NCBI RefSeq assembly: GCF_000153105.1
Contig: NZ_CH672376.1
Location: forward strand, 3,299,048-3,363,047
Reading direction: 5' to 3'
DNA length: 64,000 nucleotides
Origin: Blastopirellula marina DSM 3645
GTDB lineage: Bacteria; Planctomycetota; Planctomycetia; Pirellulales; Pirellulaceae
The notes under the pieces were generated by a model. That model had not been told where the DNA came from and searched no databases. It worked only from the letters and a program-made list of their open reading frames with translations. Position numbers and translations under genes: made by a program. Within the stretch, counting starts at the first letter, position 1. Every line of letters begins with the position of its first letter. Of the stretch, positions 7,915 to 14,145 are shown piece by piece.

Positions 7915-10194
7915 ATGGGACTGCAAGGTAGACCGAAAATCAATATTGACGATCAGCCGACGATTCCGCTGAAGCTGGAAGATGCTGGCGCAAGCTGGGA
8001 TGCGCTGGCTGGGTTTATGGAGCGGTTTCTCGAGCAATGGGAAGCCGATTCATTGCCGCCGCGTTTGGTGGACTATTTGCCCCCCGAGCACGGCGTCTTT
8101 CGCCGGATGGTCTTGATTGAATTGATCAAGATCGACATGGAATATCGGCGGCAACGCAACTGCGATTTTCTTCGCTTGGAAGATTATCATGAGCGATTTC
8201 CGGAACTAAGTCGCCCTGACGGGATGCCGACGGACCTGATCTTCGAGGAATACCACGTCCGCAAAACGTCAGGCGAACAGGTCGATCTCCACGAATACGG
8301 GAACCGATTTCCTGGCCAAGCCGACGCGATCGTTCGCTTGTTCAAGCTGGACAGCGAGACGATGACCACATCCCTGTCCGATGGCCGCGCGCACGCCAAG
8401 TTTGTGACCGGCGACCGAGTGGGGGACTTTTATTTGATGTCGGCTTTGGGCGCCGGCGCGTTTGGCAGCGTCTTTCTGGCGCGACAAGAGACGATGCAGC
8501 GGCTGGTGGCGCTGAAGATTTCGATGGACCGGGGGACCGAGGCGCAGACGCTCGCCCAGCTGGATCACCCGAACATCGTCCGCGTCTATGATCAATGCCG
8601 CTTGCCAGGCGAAAACCTCCGTCTGCTTTATATGCAGTTTGTCGCCGGCGGAACGTTACACGGCGTCATTCGGGACGGCAATCAAAAACAACGCCGCGAC
8701 GCGAGCCTGTTGGCGGAGACGATCGCCGAGACGCTTGACAAAACAGGGGTCGTCACGGCCCAAAATGTTCCGCTAAAGTCGGAACTGGCCGAGCGCCCTT
8801 GGTCTGAGATTACCTGTCGAATCGGTATGGAATTGGCCAGCGCCCTGCATTACGCCCATCTGCAGGGAATTTTGCATCGCGATGTGAAGCCGGCCAATGT
8901 TTTGTTAGAAGCGAACGGCACGGCGAAACTAGCCGACTTCAACATTAGCTTTAGCTCGCAGTTGGAAGGGACGAGCCCTGCCGCTTACTTTGGCGGAAGT
9001 CTTGCCTATATGTCGCCTGAGCAGTTGGAAGCGTGCCATCCCGAGCATCATCGCCAGGCGAGCGACCTGGACGGGCGAAGCGATGTTTTTTCGCTCGGCG
9101 TCTTGCTGTGGGAGCTGATGTTCGGCGAGCGCCCCTTTGGCGACGAAGCGATCGTCGGCAGTTGGTACACGTCGCTGCTGGGGATGGCCGATATTCGTCG
9201 CGATCAAACTCCGCAACCGAAACAGATGCCGACTGACGACGTCGGCCGGCGGTTGTTAGCGATCTTGCGCCGCTGTTTGCAGCCCGAGTTGCGAGATCGC
9301 TATCAAACGGCCGATCATCTCGCGCGAGATTTGGGGCTTTGTCTCGAACCGCGCGTCGCGCGACTGCAAGATCGCTCGAAACGGGGCCTGTTGGCGCTCG
9401 CGTCGCGACATCCGTTGCTGGCGACAACGATCGCCGGCATTGGACCGAACGCCATCGCCGGGTTCTTCAACTTCGTATACAACGATCAGGCCATCATTCG
9501 CAAGCTGGAAGGGACCCATTCGTATGACGTGTTCTGGAATGTCCAGTTCGTCATCAACTCGATCGCATTTCCTTTGGCGATCATCTTGGGGGGATTTTAT
9601 ATCTGGCCCTTTGTCAAAGGGCTGCGTCATGTACTGAATCAAGAACCGCCGACCGATCTGCAATTGGCGCGGCGGCGCGCTTTTCGGATTGGTCGATTTA
9701 TCAGCTATCTGGGGATCGCCGAATGGACGATCGCCGGCATCGCCTATCCGGTTGCGTTGCACCTGATCTTGGGAGGACTCGAGCGGCAATGGTACGCTCA
9801 TTTTCTTGGCTCTCTGTTGATCTGCGGCATGATCGCCGCGGCCTATCCCTTCTTCTTTTTGTCGACGCTCGCGATTCGCGCATTTATACCGCCGCTGTTA
9901 GAAGCGGAGCCGCTAAGCGGATCGGACGTTCGAGAGCTGCGCTGGATGGCGAAACATATGGACTGGTTTCTCTATTTAGCCGGCGGAGTCCCCGCCGCCG
10001 GCGTGATGCTGCTGCTCTCGGCCGGGCATGTGGACGATCCGCACAGTAGCTTAGCGCTCAAAGTGCTTAGCGCCGCCGGCGCCATCGGCTTTGGATTTGC
10101 GCTCAGTTTGTCCCGCTCGGTGCATGCCGATATCGAAGCGCTGCTGAAAACGGCCGATCTATTCGCCGATACGCGCGATTCTAGCCGCTCGTAA
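7915..10194 (+). CDS. Transmembrane Ser/Thr protein kinase with polytopic C-terminus
   Basis: A 759-residue kinase. Residues 1-165 are an N-terminal extension with conserved acidic and aromatic patches (LVDYLPPEHG, RLEDYHERFPE) seen in planctomycete kinases. The kinase domain spans about 167-480: P-loop GAGAFGSVFLAR, the ATP lysine in VALKIS, catalytic loop HRDVKPANV near 320, and APE-like MSPEQLEA. The metal-binding DFG is DFN (ADFNIS near 341), so catalysis may be altered. After the kinase domain come about six hydrophobic segments (for example NSIAFPLAIILGGFYIWPFV and GSLLICGMIAAAYPFFFL), anchoring it in the membrane. There is no extracellular sensor domain of note. Divergent ECF sigma factor at 7676; likely functional partner. 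Confidence 0.9.
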   Translation: MGLQGRPKINIDDQPTIPLKLEDAGASWDALAGFMERFLEQWEADSLPPRLVDYLPPEHGVFRRMVLIELIKIDMEYRRQRNCDFLRLEDYHERFPELSRPDGMPTDLIFEEYHVRKTSGEQVDLHEYGNRFPGQADAIVRLFKLDSETMTTSLSDGRAHAKFVTGDRVGDFYLMSALGAGAFGSVFLARQETMQRLVALKISMDRGTEAQTLAQLDHPNIVRVYDQCRLPGENLRLLYMQFVAGGTLHGVIRDGNQKQRRDASLLAETIAETLDKTGVVTAQNVPLKSELAERPWSEITCRIGMELASALHYAHLQGILHRDVKPANVLLEANGTAKLADFNISFSSQLEGTSPAAYFGGSLAYMSPEQLEACHPEHHRQASDLDGRSDVFSLGVLLWELMFGERPFGDEAIVGSWYTSLLGMADIRRDQTPQPKQMPTDDVGRRLLAILRRCLQPELRDRYQTADHLARDLGLCLEPRVARLQDRSKRGLLALASRHPLLATTIAGIGPNAIAGFFNFVYNDQAIIRKLEGTHSYDVFWNVQFVINSIAFPLAIILGGFYIWPFVKGLRHVLNQEPPTDLQLARRRAFRIGRFISYLGIAEWTIAGIAYPVALHLILGGLERQWYAHFLGSLLICGMIAAAYPFFFLSTLAIRAFIPPLLEAEPLSGSDVRELRWMAKHMDWFLYLAGGVPAAGVMLLLSAGHVDDPHSSLALKVLSAAGAIGFGFALSLSRSVHADIEALLKTADLFADTRDSSRS

Positions 10195-10195
10195 G

Positions 10196-10439
10196 CGTTT
10201 TGAAGTTGCGCTATTTCATCGGTTGGCCGCGATAGCTTCGCTATCGGGGCCGACAAAGTCGGTAAGAGGCATCGAGCCGTGGTCGGACCTAGAGCGGCGG
10301 TTGCCGCACCGTTTGAAATGGCGAAATGGCCCCGAACTGCATACCGGGAACCAATGCCTCTAACGGCTGCGCCGCCCCGATAGCGGAGCTATCCGGGCCA
10401 ACCGGACGTGGTTTGGCAAAATACCGCAACTTCAAACCG
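10196..10439. repeat. Long imperfect inverted repeat element
   Basis: Arm 1 (10196-10272) and the reverse complement of arm 2 (10354-10439) match along roughly 80 bases. Both run through TTTGAAGTTGCG, CGGTTGGCC, GATAGCT-CGCTATCGGGGC and AGAGGCAT, with one gap of about 10 bases. Each arm contains its own small hairpin (GATAGC...GCTATC). The element starts one base after the kinase stop codon and holds no coding frame. It looks like a miniature inverted-repeat or composite REP element; the outer ends match the 16-mer at 5030 and 7700. Confidence 0.7.
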
Positions 10440-10526
10440 CAAGAGCATGACGCCTAGCGCTGGCGGGAAGTTATTCGTGGTCTTTTCTCGGCATTTCTCG
10501 CCGCCTGAAATATTTCTGGGAATGGG

Positions 10527-10561
10527 TGTAACAAACGGTTCGGCTTACCGCTGTGCAGAGT
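10527..10561 (+). promoter_or_regulatory. Candidate ECF promoter, rightward copy 2
   Basis: TGTAACAAACG at 10527-10537, 11 variable bases, then CGCTGTGCAGAGTA from 10549. Spacing is identical to the copies at 6417 (rightward) and 6321 (leftward). The start codon at 10642 lies about 80-115 bases downstream. Confidence 0.6.
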
Positions 10562-10575
10562 AACAAGTTAACCAA

Positions 10576-10605
10576 GTCAACTGAAAACACGGCGAATCAG
10601 TTGAC
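10576..10605 (+). promoter_or_regulatory. 5' leader stem-loop, copy 2
   Basis: Arms GTCAACTGA (10576-10584) and TCAGTTGAC (10597-10605) form a perfect 9-bp stem with a 12-nt loop, 36 bases before the start codon, as in the leader of the paralogue at 6535. Confidence 0.65.
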
Positions 10606-10641
10606 CTTCAACCAAACCACGCCGTACCAGGAAACCAAGCC

Positions 10642-11028
10642 ATGTTGAAGAAAGTTTTGTTTGCGATCGTTCCGGTCTTTTTGTTCACTGTCGCTTTGCG
10701 TGCGGATGACACCCTCGGGCTGAATCTGAGCAACATTCAAGACGCTGACGTATCGATCGTCGACGAAAGTTTTGACATCGACGTCGACCAGTTGGCCAGC
10801 AATGCCGGCGCCGAAAGCGAAGATGAAGCGGTCGAGGCCTGCTTCCGCAGCTTTGGATATCGCAGTTACGGCTACCGCAACTATGGTGGCTACGGCGGCG
10901 GATACGGCGGCCATGGATATGGTTACGGCTACAACTGCTACCGTCCTTACTACAGCTGCTATCGTCCGGTTTACTACGCTCCGGTCTGCTACACGCCTTG
11001 CTACACCAGCTACTGGGGTTGCTACTAA
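10642..11028 (+). CDS. Secreted Tyr/Gly/Cys-rich small protein, paralogue 2
   Basis: A 128-residue protein of exactly the same length and plan as the gene at 6535: signal peptide MLKKVLFAIVPVFLFTVALRA, acidic middle (NLSNIQDADVSIVDESFDID), then a Tyr/Gly repeat tail (YRSYGYRNYGGYGGGYGG, then CYRPYYSCYRPVYYAPVC and CYTSYWGCY). The last 30 residues are almost identical between the two, while the repeat centre differs (more Gly here). The frame has its own candidate ECF promoter, leader hairpin and terminator. It probably arose by duplication around the sigma/kinase pair. A cross-linked envelope or matrix role is an inference from composition. Confidence 0.85.
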   Translation: MLKKVLFAIVPVFLFTVALRADDTLGLNLSNIQDADVSIVDESFDIDVDQLASNAGAESEDEAVEACFRSFGYRSYGYRNYGGYGGGYGGHGYGYGYNCYRPYYSCYRPVYYAPVCYTPCYTSYWGCY

Positions 11029-11058
11029 GCCGAGCCGTGAAGAAACCCAAACCTTTGC

Positions 11059-11096
11059 AGCCCGACGTGCCGTTGACGGCCGTCGGGCTCTTTTTG
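11059..11096 (+). terminator. Terminator after Tyr-rich paralogue 2
   Basis: Arms AGCCCGACG (11059-11067) and CGTCGGGCT (11081-11089), with an inner GCCGT/ACGGC stem, followed by CTTTTTG. The next gene starts only 50 bases later, so some read-through may supply it. Confidence 0.85.
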
Positions 11097-11146
11097 AATC
11101 CAAACCCAACAACGCCAATCAATCCAATCATACCGGAGTAGGAATC

Positions 11147-11959
11147 ATGTCTCGTTGGAAGTACGTTTTGTTAACGCTGAGCTTTGTCTCGGGCATAGCA
11201 ATCACCAACTGTTTCGCCGAGCCCGGCGTGGCGCCGATCAACGCCGAGAGTATTCGGACCGATCAAGTGTTGGGCATTCGGACGCATAGCTGCGGCCATG
11301 TCATTCACTTGCTGATGCAGACGCGAATACTGCGTCAGTCGGGCCAGGTCGGATTCGGCGGAGCGATGTACAATCCCCACTTGGGCGCGATGTCCAAGCC
11401 AGGCGATCTGCAACTGCTGAGCGTCAGCCTGATTTCCGACGCTGGGGAAGGCGCCGGGCCGATCTATCAGATTCAATTGCAGAACTGCAGCGAAATTCCG
11501 GTTGGCGACTTCCGCGTGTCGGTCGTCGGCGCTTGCGGCCAAATCCAACCCTTTTCGCCCACGGCAATCGTGACGGTTCCGCGTATCGAAGCCGGCGCGG
11601 TGCTCGAGCTGCAGATTCAGTTGCCGCTCACTTGCCTGGCGATCCCCAATCCTGCAGGCGTCGCTGTCGAGTTTAACACGCTGATCGTCGCAATTGACAG
11701 CTTTGACGAGCTGATTGAATGCAACGAAGTGAACAACGTTTTGATTCTCAATCGTGGCGAAATCGCACCGCTGGCCGGCGAAGAAACGACCGTGGTCGAT
11801 GAATCGATCGAAACGACGACGCCTCCGGCGGTCGATACGGTGCCGGTTGTTGAAGGTGGGATCACCGCGCCGGCGGCTCCGACCTCGCCGATGGATTCGA
11901 TCGACCTGGACGATCTTGAGCTAGGAGAAGCGGAACAGACCGCCGTTCGCATTCGCTAG
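11147..11959 (+). CDS. Secreted CARDB-like protein
   Basis: A 270-residue protein. I start it at ATG 11147, which has GGAG 10 bases upstream and gives a good signal peptide (WKYVLLTLSFVSGIAITNCFA). The frame is open further upstream, but there it overlaps the previous gene in another frame. Residues 90-210 read as one immunoglobulin-like CARDB domain (ISDAGEGAGPIYQIQLQNCS, then VPRIEAGAVLELQIQLPLTC and DSFDELIECNEVNNVLIL). The tail is Thr/Pro/Val-rich and acidic, ending in a charged segment. It follows a Tyr-rich protein gene and may be expressed with it by read-through. A surface adhesion or scaffold role is plausible but unproven. Confidence 0.8.
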   Translation: MSRWKYVLLTLSFVSGIAITNCFAEPGVAPINAESIRTDQVLGIRTHSCGHVIHLLMQTRILRQSGQVGFGGAMYNPHLGAMSKPGDLQLLSVSLISDAGEGAGPIYQIQLQNCSEIPVGDFRVSVVGACGQIQPFSPTAIVTVPRIEAGAVLELQIQLPLTCLAIPNPAGVAVEFNTLIVAIDSFDELIECNEVNNVLILNRGEIAPLAGEETTVVDESIETTTPPAVDTVPVVEGGITAPAAPTSPMDSIDLDDLELGEAEQTAVRIR

Positions 11960-11984
11960 TTGAATGGAGTGAAGTTGCAGCTTT

Positions 11985-12020
11985 ACCGCTCATCACGCGA
12001 TCGTGATGAGCGGTTTTATT
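11985..12020 (+). terminator. Terminator after the CARDB-like gene
   Basis: Arms ACCGCTCATCACG (11985-11997) and CGTGATGAGCGGT (12002-12014) form a perfect 13-bp stem with a CGAT loop, followed by TTTATTTC. Confidence 0.9.
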
Positions 12021-12035
12021 TCTTGTCCGCGGCGA

Positions 12036-12593
12036 TTAGCCGGGGAATTTTAGAATCGGCGGTTCCTCTTCTTCGGTCTCCACTTCGACTTCTGGAGCGA
12101 AATCGTCCAGGTCGTCGATAATGTCATCGACCAGGTCATCTTCGACATAGATATTGGGGGATTCGGCGTTGGAGCCCTCGACGCCGGAGATCATCGTCAC
12201 CAGTTCGTCCAGCGCCTCGATTTGGGCGAGCAGATTATCGTCACATTTACCAGCGACGATAAAGCCGATCGGGCCTTCGTCATGATCGTGCGAAAACTCC
12301 CAGTTGACGCCGTGCTCGCGCGAAAGTTCGCACAGCACTTCCAACGCATCGTGCATGGTGCCGTCGGGCAGTTCTTGTTGGTTGAAAGAGGCGACCTCTT
12401 TCGGATGAGGGGAGAAGTTCGGTTTGCTTCCCCCTTTTAAGTGCCCGTCGGTCGTATTGGAGAAACGAACCGGCTCGCAGCTCAGCCAATCGCGCTCACG
12501 ACAAATCGCGCTCGCGCCGTCGGTAATTCGAACAGAATTCGCATCCGAAACAGGTTCAGTCGAACGGTAATAAACGGTAAATCCCAAGTTCAT
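12036..12593 (-). CDS. Cytosolic acidic protein of unknown function
   Basis: A 185-residue protein with no signal peptide or membrane segment. ATG 12593 is preferred, because GGGAGAA lies directly upstream; an alternative start 12 codons earlier has no ribosome binding site. The body is globular (MNLGFTVYYRSTEPVSDANS, then HDALEVLCELSREHGVNWEFSHDHD). The last 40 residues are strongly acidic (DDLVDDIIDDLDDFAPEVEVE). I do not recognise a family. It is transcribed toward the CARDB-like gene and separated from it by the shared terminator region. The distance to the ceramidase-like gene upstream is about 100 bases, so it may be the last gene of that leftward series. Confidence 0.65.
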   Translation of the reverse strand: MNLGFTVYYRSTEPVSDANSVRITDGASAICRERDWLSCEPVRFSNTTDGHLKGGSKPNFSPHPKEVASFNQQELPDGTMHDALEVLCELSREHGVNWEFSHDHDEGPIGFIVAGKCDDNLLAQIEALDELVTMISGVEGSNAESPNIYVEDDLVDDIIDDLDDFAPEVEVETEEEEPPILKFPG

Positions 12594-12690
12594 TTCTCCC
12601 AGCGGCACTAATTCGCGTTGTGTTACCAAGTACTATCTTACGCGATTGGGCCGCAAAAGTCGAAAAAATGGGGACTACGGCGCTGCTGCG

Positions 12691-14076
12691 CTATTTGGAA
12701 ATGTCGTCGGCTTGCAGCAAATCCGAGATCGTACTGAGCAAAACTTGCTCGACTCGCGGCGAGACGTACGACGCGGTAGGGCTCGTTTCGTAGCCTCCTT
12801 GGCTATACGAAACTTCGGTGCCGATGTAGCCGGTCCCGTACTCGCCGTAAGCCGCCATCGCGACAAACAGGTCAGGCCGCATCTTCTGCGCGGCCAGTTG
12901 GTATTCGACGAATAATTCGCCCGGCATGAACAAGATGCGTGCGTCGCCGATCGACAGACAAGAGACGGCGATCGGCTCTTTGCGATCGCAGCGGCGCCAC
13001 CATGACAGTCGCGAGGCGCTTTTCATGCGATCAAACGCCGACGCTTTTTCATCGTTGACCAGCGCGAGAAGATTTTCTTCGTTCAGATGCAGCGCACACG
13101 GCAACAGCACGTCGATCGATTTCAGCGATACGTCGTCGGCGGTCAGCGGAAATTTTTCGGTCGCTTCCCAGGCAATTTTCATCCCCTTGGTCACCTTATC
13201 CGCCAACACCTGGCGGTTCTCTTTTGCGCCGTCGTTCCACTTGCCTGCCGTCACGTTGCCGCCGGCTCCATTGAAATGGAGATGAAAGACGCCGGTCTCT
13301 TTTTGACGCGCGTTGCGAGCCATGCCGGGAAAATCGGGATTGGCCCAGCCGGTCCGATAGTAGCTTTGCGGATGCGTCGCGTAGTAGGTGAGCACGGCGA
13401 GCGGCTGATCGTTATTCCAAAAGCTGATCGATTTGCACATGGGATCAATCAGCCCGACCGGCATGGCGCGGACCTTGGCGTTCTTCGTCGCCGAGCTGCG
13501 AGTAAACTCGACTTTGCCGCTTTCACCCACAATCCGGCGATTAGACGCGACCTGCTCGATGATTCCCTCACCAAGTCCATAGTGGGTGATTGGCCGCATG
13601 TTTGCCGTCGCCGCTTGGGCTGCTTCCGCAGCGCCGCGGACGACCTGCTGGATCCACTTCTCATCAAAGTGCTGATTGGGCGCGTTCATTTCTTGCAGGA
13701 TATCGGCCGTTGTATGATCGGCGCGGGGAGCATCGTGCTGATGCAGCGCATGCAACAGGACCAGATCAGGCGTGGTCCCCACGGCCGTCGCGATCGCCTT
13801 CTTGAAATCATCTTGCGATTGATTGGCGACCCCTAACCAATCGATGGTGCAAAAGACCATCGTTTTTTTGCCTGCGAGAATGATCCCGCGACAACTGAGC
13901 GGCTCGGTCACGCCGAGCGTCGTCACATAAGCCAAGGGACTGCCGACCGGAGGCGACGCGTCCGCGGCGAACGTCGCCAGGCGAAGCTCTTGGGCCGGTG
14001 AAGCCGAGGCCATGATGGTAATTGCCAGCAGAGCGCCGGCCGCGATCCGTCGAAGTTGGGCGATTGCGTTTCGCAT
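12691..14076 (-). CDS. Neutral/alkaline ceramidase-like secreted hydrolase
   Basis: A 461-residue protein with a signal peptide ending ASASPAQ. The body follows the neutral/alkaline non-lysosomal ceramidase N-terminal domain (PF04734 type): RLATFAADASPPVGSPLAY at the start, metal-site histidines in LLHALHQHDAPRADH, and THPQSYYR plus FNGAGGNVTAG. The C-terminal GEYGTGYIGTEVSYSQGGYE is also typical. Planctomycetes encode many such proteins, and real ceramidase activity is not established for most of them. It ends a leftward series behind the PVC cytochrome (69-base gap), so the two may act on the same extracytoplasmic substrate. Confidence 0.8.
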   Translation of the reverse strand: MRNAIAQLRRIAAGALLAITIMASASPAQELRLATFAADASPPVGSPLAYVTTLGVTEPLSCRGIILAGKKTMVFCTIDWLGVANQSQDDFKKAIATAVGTTPDLVLLHALHQHDAPRADHTTADILQEMNAPNQHFDEKWIQQVVRGAAEAAQAATANMRPITHYGLGEGIIEQVASNRRIVGESGKVEFTRSSATKNAKVRAMPVGLIDPMCKSISFWNNDQPLAVLTYYATHPQSYYRTGWANPDFPGMARNARQKETGVFHLHFNGAGGNVTAGKWNDGAKENRQVLADKVTKGMKIAWEATEKFPLTADDVSLKSIDVLLPCALHLNEENLLALVNDEKASAFDRMKSASRLSWWRRCDRKEPIAVSCLSIGDARILFMPGELFVEYQLAAQKMRPDLFVAMAAYGEYGTGYIGTEVSYSQGGYETSPTASYVSPRVEQVLLSTISDLLQADDISK

Positions 14077-14145
14077 AGGATGAGCGATCTTTCGGAAGGA
14101 GGGAATTGGATGGAAGGGACGCAGTCCGCTTCGGCGACAAGTCGA

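Larger units (their letters stand above)
10195..10641. other. Intergenic region between kinase and Tyr-rich paralogue 2
   Basis: Holds the long inverted repeat (10196-10439), a candidate ECF promoter (10527) and a leader hairpin (10576-10605). No gene is visible. Confidence 0.7.

Noticed and set aside
10196..10439. Insertion sequence
   Set aside because: The inverted repeat encloses about 80 bases and no transposase, so at most a miniature element.
10772..11146. Upstream extension of the CARDB-like frame into the Tyr-rich gene
   Set aside because: It runs in another frame through a well-supported gene and its terminator. The ATG at 11147 has a ribosome binding site and a signal peptide.
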